Positions 36,443 through 45,362 of a stretch of DNA of 61,626 bases are shown here, piece by piece. Below the pieces are notes generated by a model. The model searched no databases, was not told where the DNA came from, and saw only the letters and a list, made by a program, of their open reading frames with translations. Source of the DNA: an uncultured Eubacteriales bacterium (GTDB lineage: Bacteria; Bacillota; Clostridia; Lachnospirales; Lachnospiraceae); the NCBI GenBank assembly GCA_900319795.1, contig ONPU01000010.1:1-61626 (forward strand), written 5' to 3'. Both the position numbers and the translations under genes were made by a program. The stretch's first letter is position 1; every line of letters starts with the position of its first letter.

Positions 36443-36702
36443 GTCTTCTGGTGATTTTCCGTTCCATACTTCTGATCCTCCTGATCGTCTGCGCCATCGC
36501 GGTGAATCTGACGAAAGATCTTCTGCGCGCGGTGATTATCTTCATGTCCTACAGCTCCATCATGTGCCTTATCTGGATCCTGATGGAGTCCCCTGACCTT
36601 GCGATCACCGAAGCGGCCGTGGGAGCCGGTATCAGCGGCACGCTGTTTCTCGTGACGCTGAAAAAGCTTCGCGCGGAAGACCATACGGAGGAAAACGAAT
36701 GA
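36439..36702 (+). CDS. DUF4040 / MbhD-type small antiporter subunit
   Basis: An 87-residue protein with three TM segments. ESPDLAITEAAVGAGISGTLF is the signature of the MbhD-like domain, which in Mrp systems forms the C-terminus of the A subunit. Here it is a separate gene, as in Mbh-type operons. Overlaps its neighbours on both sides by 4 bases. Confidence 0.88.
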   Translation: MSLLVIFRSILLILLIVCAIAVNLTKDLLRAVIIFMSYSSIMCLIWILMESPDLAITEAAVGAGISGTLFLVTLKKLRAEDHTEENE

Positions 36703-37643
36703 AAGAGCGTTTTTTAAAATGGTTTTACGGCGAGAGCGATCCCATGGAACACATCCTCGACTGTGCCGAAGTTCCGGACGAGTCCCGCGAAGAATGGAAA
36801 TACGAGGAGCATGAGATCGAGCGCGAGATCAGCAGGAGAGTGCATACACAGTCCGTCATCCGTGCGGAGCGGAGAGGATTCTACGCGTTCTATCTGATCA
36901 TCGCGGTTATCAGCTGCCTGATGCTGATCGGCGTCCTCCTGTTTACGGTTTCCCAACTGCCCCGTTACGGGGTGGAGAATCCGCGCGCGAAGGAAGTCGT
37001 CGAGCGCTATGTCGAGAAGGGCCTGGAAGAGACCGGCGCGGTCAATATCGTCTCCGGCATGATCCTCGACTACAGAGCTTTCGATACTCTGGGTGAGTCG
37101 CACGTGCTCTTTACGGCTCTTTTGTGCGTCATGATCCTTCTGCGTCTCGACGAAAAGAACAAGCGGACGCGCTATGAGAATTACTACACGGTGCTGGCGG
37201 ATCCGTATTACGACATTTCCACGGATCCGATCATGCGGATCGCGGCTACGATCACTCTGCCGAGCATCTTTCTCTTCGGCATCTATATTCTGCTGAACGG
37301 TCAGATCTCGCCCGGCGGCGGCTTTTCGGGGGGCGCGGTCATGGGCGCGGCGCTGATCATTTACGCGGCGGCATTTGGTTTTACTGTCACGGACCGTGTT
37401 TTTACGTACCGGATGTCCCGGTGCATCACGTTTCTTTCGCTGGCATTTTACAGCTTTGCCAAGGGATATGTCTTTTTTACGGGCGCGAACGGGATCCCGA
37501 ACGGCGTGCCGAAGGGAACGCCCGGAGCAATCTTTTCCGGCGGCCTGATTCTTCCGCTGGATATCGCGGTCGGCATGGTAGTCGCCTGTACGATGTTCGG
37601 ATTCTACAGCCTCTTTAGGCGCGGAAGCATCGGCGGAGAGTGA
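36699..37643 (+). CDS. MrpB-type subunit with N-terminal MbhE-like part
   Basis: A 314-residue protein. A hydrophilic N-terminus (about 1-60) is followed by an MbhE-like membrane region (about 65-150, with VNIVSGMILDYRAFDTLGE) and an MnhB domain (about 175-310) bearing ISPGGGFSGGAVMGAALI. It appears to be a fusion of E- and F/B-type small subunits of Mbh complexes. Confidence 0.87.
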   Translation: MKERFLKWFYGESDPMEHILDCAEVPDESREEWKYEEHEIEREISRRVHTQSVIRAERRGFYAFYLIIAVISCLMLIGVLLFTVSQLPRYGVENPRAKEVVERYVEKGLEETGAVNIVSGMILDYRAFDTLGESHVLFTALLCVMILLRLDEKNKRTRYENYYTVLADPYYDISTDPIMRIAATITLPSIFLFGIYILLNGQISPGGGFSGGAVMGAALIIYAAAFGFTVTDRVFTYRMSRCITFLSLAFYSFAKGYVFFTGANGIPNGVPKGTPGAIFSGGLILPLDIAVGMVVACTMFGFYSLFRRGSIGGE

Positions 37644-37655
37644 GGAGGAACTGCT

Positions 37656-38036
37656 TTGTTTGAGAACTTATGGATAAACGGTGAGGAAGCGGTGGCGATC
37701 ATCCTCTTCGGCATCGGCTTTACGATGCTCCTCTTTCAGAGAAACCTCCTGAAAAAGCTGATCGGCATGAACATCATGGACACGGGAGTGTTCCTCTTTC
37801 TGGCGTCCATGGGCTATATCGAGGGACGGAAGGCGCCTATTGTCACGAACGGAGTTCTGGATACGGCGGCCTACATCAATCCCGTCCCGGCCGGCCTCGT
37901 CCTGACCGGCATCGTCGTTTCGGTTTCGGTGACGGCGGTCATGCTGTCGCTGGTGATCCGTCTCTATAAACGCTATCACACGCTGGACCTGGACGAGATC
38001 TACGTGCTGTCCAAACATCAGATGGAGGACAGGTAA
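37656..38036 (+). CDS. mrpC: Mrp-type antiporter subunit C (NuoK-like)
   Basis: A 126-residue protein with a TTG start (GAGGAGG upstream). Three TM helices show the NuoK/MnhC pattern (ILFGIGFTMLLFQRNLLKKLIGMN, then IVVSVSVTAVMLSLVIRLY). The next gene starts one base past its stop. Confidence 0.9.
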   Translation: MFENLWINGEEAVAIILFGIGFTMLLFQRNLLKKLIGMNIMDTGVFLFLASMGYIEGRKAPIVTNGVLDTAAYINPVPAGLVLTGIVVSVSVTAVMLSLVIRLYKRYHTLDLDEIYVLSKHQMEDR

Positions 38037-38037
38037 A

Positions 38038-39534
38038 GTGCAGTTTGTTGTGAATTTTCCGCTGTTTACGATCGTACTGAGCCTCTTTTCGGGTGCTCTG
38101 TGTTTCATGCTGCCCGGAAAAGCGGCGAGACGATATACGATGTGCTATGAGGCGTTTTTGACAGTGCTCTGCCTCTGGATCCTTCAATATACGTATCTCA
38201 ATGGCGCATTTACCTATGTGATGGGTGAATTCCCCGCGCCCTGGGGAAATGAGATCCGCGCGGGCGTACTCGAAGCAACGATGGCGCTCATTTTCATGAT
38301 CATCATGCTTACGGCCGTGTTCTGCGGGTACCGTTTCATCGAAAAGGACCTTGATTTAAGCAAGGAAAATCTCTATTACGCGCTTCTGAACCTGATGACG
38401 GCGGCGCTCCTTTCGATGATCTGGACCAATGACCTTTTCACCGGTTATGTCTTTTTGGAAATATTGACTCTGACCAGCTGCGGCCTCCTCATCGTGCGTG
38501 AAATAGGACGCACCACGCTGGCCGCGATCCGCTATATGATCCTGAATCTTCTGGGATCCGGTCTGTTCCTTCTGGGAGTCGTGCTTCTCTACGACCTGAG
38601 CGGGCATCTGCTCATGGTCCCGATTCAGAATGCGATCCGGGAGCTGGCGGCGGATCCGAATACATTTCCGGTGCTGACGATTTCGACCGCGATCCTGACG
38701 ATCGGGCTTTCCATCAAAAGCGGACTGTTCCCGTTCCATTTCTGGATGCCGGATACCTACGGGTGGGCGACGCCGACTTCGGCCGCGATCATGTCGTCGC
38801 TGGTTTCGAAGGCGTACATTTTCCTTCTGATCAAGATCTACTGGCGCGTGATCGGAATCGACATCGTCGAGAGGATGCCGATTCGGAACATCCTTCTGGT
38901 GCTCGGGATTGCCGGGATGGTGATCGGTTCGGTGCAGGCACTGCACGCGGACAATATCAACCGGATGGCGGCATTTTCCTCGGCCGCGAATATCGGCTAT
39001 ATCTTCATGGGCATCGGGATTGGCGGTGTGGCAGGGTACACGGCGGCCATTTTCCATATTTTCGCGCACGCGGTGACCAAAGCCATGCTGTTTCTTACGA
39101 CGCCTCGCCTCGCGGAGGTCTCCGGCGACAGCCTGCTCTTTAAGGAACTGCAGGGCAGCGGGCTTCGCGACAGGGACGCGGGCGTATTTTTCACGATCAG
39201 CGCATTTTCCATGATCGGTATCCCGATTTTCGCCGGTTTTGCCGCGAAACTGCAGTTCGGTCTCGCGGCGGTCGAAGACGGAGCGGGATGGCGCCTTATT
39301 CTGGTATTTCTCGCGCTGGCAGTCAGTTCGATGCTGAACGCGCTGTATTTTGTGCGGACGATTATCCGGATTTACAGCCGTCCGAATGAGAGCACAAGGA
39401 TGGAAGTGCGCCCGCACCACCGGGCGGGCTACAATGTGCCGATGCTGGTACTGACGGTCATGAATCTGTTTCTCGGGCTTTTTTCCTGGGTGACTGTGGA
39501 TCTGATCCACAGGGGCCTTATGATGTTCAGCTAA
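38038..39534 (+). CDS. Proton-translocating antiporter-like subunit 1 (MrpD/NuoN type)
   Basis: A 498-residue polytopic protein with about 14 TM helices and a GTG start (GGAGG upstream). The conserved channel region reads SIKSGLFPFHFWMPDTYGWATPTSAAIM, where the usual HPxAP is changed to YGWATP; the Lys residues of TM7 and TM8 are present. First of four antiporter-like subunits encoded in series. Confidence 0.9.
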   Translation: MQFVVNFPLFTIVLSLFSGALCFMLPGKAARRYTMCYEAFLTVLCLWILQYTYLNGAFTYVMGEFPAPWGNEIRAGVLEATMALIFMIIMLTAVFCGYRFIEKDLDLSKENLYYALLNLMTAALLSMIWTNDLFTGYVFLEILTLTSCGLLIVREIGRTTLAAIRYMILNLLGSGLFLLGVVLLYDLSGHLLMVPIQNAIRELAADPNTFPVLTISTAILTIGLSIKSGLFPFHFWMPDTYGWATPTSAAIMSSLVSKAYIFLLIKIYWRVIGIDIVERMPIRNILLVLGIAGMVIGSVQALHADNINRMAAFSSAANIGYIFMGIGIGGVAGYTAAIFHIFAHAVTKAMLFLTTPRLAEVSGDSLLFKELQGSGLRDRDAGVFFTISAFSMIGIPIFAGFAAKLQFGLAAVEDGAGWRLILVFLALAVSSMLNALYFVRTIIRIYSRPNESTRMEVRPHHRAGYNVPMLVLTVMNLFLGLFSWVTVDLIHRGLMMFS

Positions 39535-39554
39535 AATGGGGGAGGATTAAGCGG

Positions 39555-40994
39555 ATGCTTTTTCTAATTGCAATTCTGTTTCCGATTATAGCGGGCACGG
39601 TTGTTTCCGTGGTAAAAATGCCCGACGGACATACGCGCAACCGGCTCTACGCGGCCGTGACGATTCTTACGGACGTGCTGGCAGTCTGCGCGCTCCTCTA
39701 TGGGAAGCCGGTGATGCTTTTCAAGCTCGCGGAGGGCGTGACGATCTCGTTCAGTCCGGATCCGATCGGGAAATATGTTCTCGCAGTCGTCCTCATTCTG
39801 TACACGGCCGTAGTCTTTTACGCGTTTGAGTATATGGAACATGAAGAGCGGCAAAATGTCTTCTTCGCGTTTCTTCTCATTTCCTTCGGCGCTCTGATGG
39901 CCGTCTGCGTATCCGGAAACCTGGTCACGCTGTACCTGTCATTTGAGACGTTGACACTGACGACATTCCCGCTGGTTCTGCATGAAATGGACCGCGCTGC
40001 GGTCGCCGCCGGCCTCAAATACCTGTTCTACTCGGTAGGCGGCGCGCTCCTTGGGCTTTTCGCGGTATTTTTTGTGTACTCTTACGCGTCCGGAGATGCG
40101 TCATTTACATACGGAGGATTTCTCGATTCCGCGAAAGTGGCGGGGCATGAGGGCATTCTTCTGGCAGCAGTGTTCGCGGGAATCGTGGGATTCGGCACCA
40201 AGGCCGGTATGTACCCGATGCATGGGTGGCTGCCGACGGCCCATCCGATCGCGCCCGCGCCTGCTTCGGCTCTTCTGTCCGCGATCATCGCGAAGGCCGG
40301 CGTGGTCTGTGTGATCCGGCTCGTGTATTTTTCCGTGGGAGCGGAGTTCATCCGCGGCACCTGGGTGCAGACGGCGTGGATCATTCTTGCCCTTCTGACG
40401 ATCTTTATGGGCTCGATGATGGCATTTCGCGAAAAAATGCTCAAAAAGAGACTGGCCTATTCTTCGGTCAGCCAGATTTCCTATATTATGCTCGGCCTTG
40501 CGATGCTTTCCGACGAAGGCCTCCGCGGCGGCCTCATTCATCTTATGAGCCACGCGGCCTCCAAGGGAACGCTGTTCATGGTCGCCGGCATTTTCATCGT
40601 GAAGCTCGGGATCCGGGACGTCGGCCTTCTGAAAGGGGTCGGACGCAGAATGCCGGTGACGATGTGGTGCTTCATGATCGCATCGCTTTCACTGGTCGGA
40701 ATTCCGCCGATGGGTGGCTTTTTAAGCAAATGGGTCATCTCTCAGGCCGCGCTTTCAAGCGGAACCGGAATATTTGCCTATCTGGCCCCGGCGGTGCTGA
40801 TTATTTCCGCGCTGCTGACGGCAGGCTATCTGTTCCCGGTCGCGGTCGACGCATTTTTCCCGGGAAATGATTACGAAGGCCCGACAGACAACTGCGAGCC
40901 GTCGGCACTGATGACGGTTCCGATGATCTGCCTTTGCGCCGTCGCGCTGATCGCGGGCCTCTTCGGAATGCAGCTGACTTCACTGATCGGATAA
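39555..40994 (+). CDS. Proton-translocating antiporter-like subunit 2 (MrpD type)
   Basis: A 479-residue polytopic protein with the full canonical motif TKAGMYPMHGWLPTAHPIA and APASALLSAIIAKAGVV, including both channel lysines. Most similar in pattern to MrpD. Joined to its neighbours by gaps of 20 and 14 bases. Confidence 0.92.
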   Translation: MLFLIAILFPIIAGTVVSVVKMPDGHTRNRLYAAVTILTDVLAVCALLYGKPVMLFKLAEGVTISFSPDPIGKYVLAVVLILYTAVVFYAFEYMEHEERQNVFFAFLLISFGALMAVCVSGNLVTLYLSFETLTLTTFPLVLHEMDRAAVAAGLKYLFYSVGGALLGLFAVFFVYSYASGDASFTYGGFLDSAKVAGHEGILLAAVFAGIVGFGTKAGMYPMHGWLPTAHPIAPAPASALLSAIIAKAGVVCVIRLVYFSVGAEFIRGTWVQTAWIILALLTIFMGSMMAFREKMLKKRLAYSSVSQISYIMLGLAMLSDEGLRGGLIHLMSHAASKGTLFMVAGIFIVKLGIRDVGLLKGVGRRMPVTMWCFMIASLSLVGIPPMGGFLSKWVISQAALSSGTGIFAYLAPAVLIISALLTAGYLFPVAVDAFFPGNDYEGPTDNCEPSALMTVPMICLCAVALIAGLFGMQLTSLIG

Positions 40995-41008
40995 GGAGGG
41001 CGGATGAG

Positions 41009-42475
41009 TTGAGTCCCTTGTTTCTGCTGATGCCGATCATTCTTCCGATTCTCGGCGGGTTCGGCATCTTCTTCCTCGGTTTCGAGGAGGAGAAAAAAAG
41101 AAATATTTACGCGGAGACGATCGTGGTTCTGACCTCGGTCCTGGTTCTGATCGCGCTTTTTACCGTGCGTCATGATCCCGTTCAGGTCTACAGTTTTACA
41201 AATGGTTTCTCCGTCGACTTCCACCTGGACGGCGCCGGCATGCTCTTCGCGGGCATGGTGGCGATCATGTGGCCGCTGGTCATGCTGTACGCGTTTGACT
41301 ATGTCCGGGGCACGGACCGCCAGAACCTGTTTTTCAGCTATTTTGTCATGACCTACGGCGTGACGCTGGGCGTGTGCTTCGCTTACAATCTTACAACGCT
41401 GTATGTGTTCTATGAAATCCTGACACTGGTGACGCTGCCGCTGGTTTCCTATTACGGAGACCACGAAAGCCTCTATGCGGGCCGGAAATATGCCGCCTAC
41501 ACGATCGGCGGCGCGTCGCTCGCGTTCTTTACGGTTGTGATCGGGACGGTTTACGGACACGGAGGCGACTTTATCTACGGCGGAAGCCTGTTAAGGCCGG
41601 GCACGAGCACTCTGATGCAGGCCGCGTTTATCTTCGGATTTTTCGGCTTTGGCGTGAAGGCCGCCATATTTCCCCTGCAGGAATGGCTGCCGACGGCCTC
41701 CGCGGCCCCGACGCCGGTGACTGCGCTGCTGCACGCGGTGGCGGTCGTCAATTCCGGTGTGTTCGCGGTGGTGCGCATGGCGTGGTACATTTTCCCCGCG
41801 GAACAGATGAAGGGGAGTTATGCCCAGCTAATCTGCATCTATACGGCTTCCTTTACGCTGCTGTTCGCGGCGGCGAAGGCGGTGAAGGAGAGACATTTTA
41901 AAAGAAGAATGGCCTATTCGACTGTGAGCAACCTGTCCTATATGCTGTTCGGCGTGCTGCTGCTTACGCCGGCGGGGCTTCAGGCGGGGCTTGCGCATAT
42001 GCTGTTCCACGGGATTATCAAGGCGGCGCTCTTTATGTGCGCGGGCGCGTTTATGCACGTGACCGGGAAGTCGTGGATCTACGAGATCAACGGCGTAGGC
42101 AAGCGGATGCCTTATACATTTGCCGTATATACGCTTGGCGCGCTTTCGCTGACGGGAATTCCGCTTTTCTGCGGCTTCGTCTCCAAATGGCTCCTTATCA
42201 CAGCCGGCATCGCCGACGGGACGCCCTCGGGAGTGGTCGGCGCCGTGGCGCTGATTATTTCCGCGTTTTTATGCGCGATCTATTCACTCAGTGTCAGCGT
42301 AAGGGCCTATTTCCCGTATCAGGGCTCTGACCGCTTCCCGGACAAGTCGGGCGGCGGCTCACCGATGCTCATGCTGATCCCGATGACGGTCTTCGCGGTC
42401 GCGAACATCCTGTTCGGCATCGCGCCCGGACCGGTCATCGCATTCATCGGCGCCATCGCGAAGGGGGTGATCTGA
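41009..42475 (+). CDS. Proton-translocating antiporter-like subunit 3
   Basis: A 488-residue polytopic protein. A TTG start 8 bases after AAGGAGGG is preferred over the longer ORF that overlaps the previous gene. Its channel motif reads VKAAIFPLQEWLPTASAAPTPVTALLHAVAVVNSGVF: the TM7 lysine is kept, the TM8 lysine position is Asn, and LLHA resembles NuoL. This suggests a subunit with altered proton path. Its stop overlaps the next ATG (TGATG). Confidence 0.88.
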   Translation: MSPLFLLMPIILPILGGFGIFFLGFEEEKKRNIYAETIVVLTSVLVLIALFTVRHDPVQVYSFTNGFSVDFHLDGAGMLFAGMVAIMWPLVMLYAFDYVRGTDRQNLFFSYFVMTYGVTLGVCFAYNLTTLYVFYEILTLVTLPLVSYYGDHESLYAGRKYAAYTIGGASLAFFTVVIGTVYGHGGDFIYGGSLLRPGTSTLMQAAFIFGFFGFGVKAAIFPLQEWLPTASAAPTPVTALLHAVAVVNSGVFAVVRMAWYIFPAEQMKGSYAQLICIYTASFTLLFAAAKAVKERHFKRRMAYSTVSNLSYMLFGVLLLTPAGLQAGLAHMLFHGIIKAALFMCAGAFMHVTGKSWIYEINGVGKRMPYTFAVYTLGALSLTGIPLFCGFVSKWLLITAGIADGTPSGVVGAVALIISAFLCAIYSLSVSVRAYFPYQGSDRFPDKSGGGSPMLMLIPMTVFAVANILFGIAPGPVIAFIGAIAKGVI

Positions 42476-44556
42476 TGCTGCTTCTTATACTGGTCTTTAT
42501 GCCTTTCCTCGCGGGAATCCTTCTCTTCATCACCGGCAGACGAAACGAACGCGCGCGTGACATCCTCGCCGTCGTGGTCTGCGGGCTCGCGCTGCTCGCA
42601 GCTGTGGCTGCACCACAGGTGCCAGACCCCTTTGGTGCATTTGCACCACAGGTGCCAGACCCCTCTGGTGCACTTGTATCGATTTCGGGGATCCTGACCG
42701 GAGCGATCAGCTTTACGCTTGACGGCTTCCGGGGTGTCTATGCCGTCATCACGGCATTCATGTGGTTTATGACGGCTCTTTTCGCGCAGGAATACTTCGC
42801 GGAAGAGCGCGAGAACCTGAACCGCTACTGGTTCTTCATGATTGTGACACTGGGAGCCACGGAGGGCGTGATGCTGTCCGCGAATCTCATAACGGCTTTC
42901 ATATTCTTTGAGATCCTGTCCTTTACGTCGTTTACGTGGGTCATCCACGAAGAGACTTTGGACGCACGAAATGCCGGCTATACGTATCTGTTCATCGCGG
43001 TGATCGGCGGTCTTGTGCTGTTTATGGGCCTGCTCCTGCTGAACAGCGCGGAAGGCGGAGCACCGGACGCAGTTCTTCTCTTTGACAATCCGGCCGGAAG
43101 GATTGCCGGCGAAGCGGTTCTGCCCGCCTCCCGGATCCTGTTCGCCGGCGGAATCTGCGTGCTCATCGGCTTTGGCGCCAAAGCGGGCATGTTCCCGCTT
43201 CACATCTGGCTCCCGAAAGCGCATCCGATCGCGCCTTCACCGGCGTCCGCCCTGCTTTCGGGCGTGCTGACGAAAGTCGGTATTTACGGGATTCTGATGG
43301 TGTCGCTGCTTTATTTCAGGGAAAATGCGGCATTTGGCACCCTGATTCTAATACTCGGCCTGATCACAATGGCGCTCGGCGCGGTGCTGGCCCTCTTTTC
43401 CGTCAATTTAAAGAGAACGCTTGCCTGCTCGTCGATGTCGCAGATCGGCTTCATTCTGACCGGCGCGGGGATGATGATCCTGAACGGCGCGGGCGGCTGT
43501 GAGGAAGGCGTGGTCCTCGCGACCTGCGGCCTCATGCTTCATATGGTCAATCATTCGCTGATCAAGCTGGTGCTGTTTACCGCAGCCGGCGTGGTCGTGA
43601 TGGACGCCCATTCCCTGGACCTCAACAGGATCCGAGGGTTCGGACGTAGGAAAACATTTTTAAAAATAGCATTCGCGCTCGGCGCCCTCGGGATCAGCGG
43701 CGTGCCCCTTTTCAACGGCTACATCAGCAAAACGCTTCTGCACGAAGGAATCGTAGAGGGAATCCACACCTTCGGCCAGTACGCGGGACTCCTTCGCGCG
43801 GCTGAGTGGATCTTCCTCATCAGCGGCGGCCTCACGTTCGCCTATATGCTGAAGCTGTTCATCGCTTTGTTCATTGAGAAAAATGAAGACCCCGCATGCC
43901 AGGCCCTCTACGACAAGGAAGGGCAGGGGATGGGAATCGCGGGGATCATTTCCGTCTTCGGTTCGTCTCTGATCCTGCCGGTTCTCGGGCAGCCGTACGT
44001 GATGACGCGGCTGGCTATGCGGATGTCCGGCTATGAGGAGATCCTGCATTTCAAAGCATTTTCGCTTGAGAATCTGAAGGGAGGCGGCATTTCCCTCATC
44101 ATCGGCGCGGCGGTTTACCTGCTGATCGTAAGGCGCGTGCTGATGGAAAATGGCACCTATGCCGACCGCTGGCCCAGCGGTCTGGACCTTGAAAACAGGG
44201 TTTACCGTCCGCTGCTTCTGAAAATTCTTCCGGCGATCGGCGGCTTTATCGCCTCACTCTTCGCGGAAAATGTTGTCCTCAAACCGCTGGCGAAGCTCTC
44301 CGTAATCATCGGCGCCTTCTGCGGCCGGGTGCTGGAGACCAGCACTGACGCCGTCATTATGTTCTTCAGAAAGACGATCCTTCGGGAAAAACCGGTCGTC
44401 GGCGGAAAGAAGATGCACCCCGGCCTCCTTCGGACAGTCGCCGAAGAAACCGCCGAGGCGGTGCAGCCGCTCGTACAGAACTTCACCTTCGCGATGCTCA
44501 TGACCTGCGTCGGAATCGTGCTGATCCTCGCGATTATCATGCTCTATTCATTCTAG
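42475..44556 (+). CDS. Proton-translocating antiporter-like subunit 4 (long, MrpA/HyfB-like)
   Basis: A 693-residue polytopic protein with the motif AKAGMFPLHIWLPKAHPIA and SALLSGVLTKVGIY. The C-terminal ~200 residues extend past the common antiporter core. Residues 46-56 (APQVPDPFGAF) and 57-67 (APQVPDPSGAL) are encoded by two tandem 33-bp REP-A elements, so 22 residues were added in frame just after the first TM helix. The rest reads normally, so the protein is probably functional. Last gene of the operon. Confidence 0.9.
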   Translation: MLLLILVFMPFLAGILLFITGRRNERARDILAVVVCGLALLAAVAAPQVPDPFGAFAPQVPDPSGALVSISGILTGAISFTLDGFRGVYAVITAFMWFMTALFAQEYFAEERENLNRYWFFMIVTLGATEGVMLSANLITAFIFFEILSFTSFTWVIHEETLDARNAGYTYLFIAVIGGLVLFMGLLLLNSAEGGAPDAVLLFDNPAGRIAGEAVLPASRILFAGGICVLIGFGAKAGMFPLHIWLPKAHPIAPSPASALLSGVLTKVGIYGILMVSLLYFRENAAFGTLILILGLITMALGAVLALFSVNLKRTLACSSMSQIGFILTGAGMMILNGAGGCEEGVVLATCGLMLHMVNHSLIKLVLFTAAGVVVMDAHSLDLNRIRGFGRRKTFLKIAFALGALGISGVPLFNGYISKTLLHEGIVEGIHTFGQYAGLLRAAEWIFLISGGLTFAYMLKLFIALFIEKNEDPACQALYDKEGQGMGIAGIISVFGSSLILPVLGQPYVMTRLAMRMSGYEEILHFKAFSLENLKGGGISLIIGAAVYLLIVRRVLMENGTYADRWPSGLDLENRVYRPLLLKILPAIGGFIASLFAENVVLKPLAKLSVIIGAFCGRVLETSTDAVIMFFRKTILREKPVVGGKKMHPGLLRTVAEETAEAVQPLVQNFTFAMLMTCVGIVLILAIIMLYSF
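42610..42675 (+). repeat. Two tandem REP-A elements inside a coding sequence
   Basis: Units at 42610-42642 and 42643-42675, each 33 bp (11 codons) and differing at only two positions. Each starts GCACCACAGGTGCCAG and ends with GGTGCA plus three bases. Copies of the same element sit outside genes at 11378 and 44570-44633. Confidence 0.92.
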
Positions 44557-44633
44557 TGCACCAATGGAGTGCACCAAAGGGGTCTGGCACCTGTGGTGCA
44601 CTTGCACCACGGGTGCCAGACCCCTTTGGTGCA
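44557..44633. repeat. Inverted pair of REP-A elements
   Basis: A reverse unit (44570-44600) and a forward unit (44603-44633) face each other across 2 bases and match at 30 of 31 positions, so the pair can fold into one long hairpin. A partial TGCACCAATGGAG copy (44557-44569) precedes them. The pair starts right after the stop of the last antiporter gene and may act as a transcript end or stabiliser. Confidence 0.88.
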
Positions 44634-44637
44634 TTAC

Positions 44638-44667
44638 TTGCCAAATTCTACCGAATAGTGTTATCTT
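44638..44667 (+). promoter_or_regulatory. Candidate promoter for the DUF937 gene
   Basis: TTGCCA and TATCTT with an 18-base spacer, directly after the REP-A pair and about 40 bases before the ATG. Confidence 0.4.
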
Positions 44668-44705
44668 TATTGTAAATATATTTTTCGCACAAAAGGAGGC
44701 TGCAT

Positions 44706-45305
44706 ATGAATCTGTTATCACTTCTTCTCGGTTCCATGACTCAGAGTTCCTCCGTGGACTCCCTCTCCGGCAAGACCGGCATCTCTTCCGCAGCTGTCAA
44801 GCAGCTCCTCATGCTGGCCCTTCCGATCCTTCTGAAGTCCCTGACCCAGAACGCTTCTTCCAAGGAAGGCGCGCAGTCTCTTCTCGGAGCCCTCGCGCAG
44901 CATAAAAACGACATGCCGATGGCGGATCAGCTGAGCAATGCGGACGCGGAAGACGGCGGTAAGATCATCAATCATATTCTCGGTGGAAATAAAGAGGCTA
45001 CGATCGCGAACCTCGCTTCCCAGACCGGTCTTTCCAATGATCAGGTCAACTCTGTTCTCGCGAATTCCGCTCCGGCAATCTTAAGCTCTCTGTCCGCGAC
45101 GACAAGCGCAGGCCAGGCTCAGCAGGGCGCGTTCGATCTCGGCTCCGCGGCTTCTTCCGGTCTTCTCGGAGGAATTCTCGGCAATGTTTCCGCTCCCGCA
45201 GCCGGCGGTGTGGGCGGCCTCCTCGGCTCCCTCTTCAAAGGGCAGGACGACGACAGCGATTCCGACGGAAGTTCGCTCCTCGGACTTCTTCTCGGCGGAA
45301 AATAA
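44706..45305 (+). CDS. DUF937 protein
   Basis: A 199-residue protein. Two helical repeats of DUF937 type (VKQLLMLALPILLKSLTQNAS and VNSVLANSAPAILSSLS, with QTGLSNDQ between) are followed by a Gly/Ser-rich stretch and an acidic end (DDDSDSDGSSLLGLL). The fold resembles other bacterial YidB-like proteins; function is unknown. AAAGGAGG upstream. Its terminator follows at once. Confidence 0.88.
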   Translation: MNLLSLLLGSMTQSSSVDSLSGKTGISSAAVKQLLMLALPILLKSLTQNASSKEGAQSLLGALAQHKNDMPMADQLSNADAEDGGKIINHILGGNKEATIANLASQTGLSNDQVNSVLANSAPAILSSLSATTSAGQAQQGAFDLGSAASSGLLGGILGNVSAPAAGGVGGLLGSLFKGQDDDSDSDGSSLLGLLLGGK

Positions 45306-45320
45306 TACAAGCTTACACGA

Positions 45321-45352
45321 AAAAAGATGCACCGTTATGGCGCATCTTTTTT
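45321..45352. terminator. Bidirectional terminator
   Basis: AAAAAGATGC/GCATCTTTTTT stem with A and T runs on both sides, between the convergent DUF937 and pyrophosphatase genes. Confidence 0.85.
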
Positions 45353-45362
45353 AATGTATTTT

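Noticed and set aside
38356-39510. 384-codon minus-strand frame inside an antiporter subunit gene
   Set aside because: Rich in Arg, His and Asp, as antisense of a hydrophobic gene would be; no domain or start signal.
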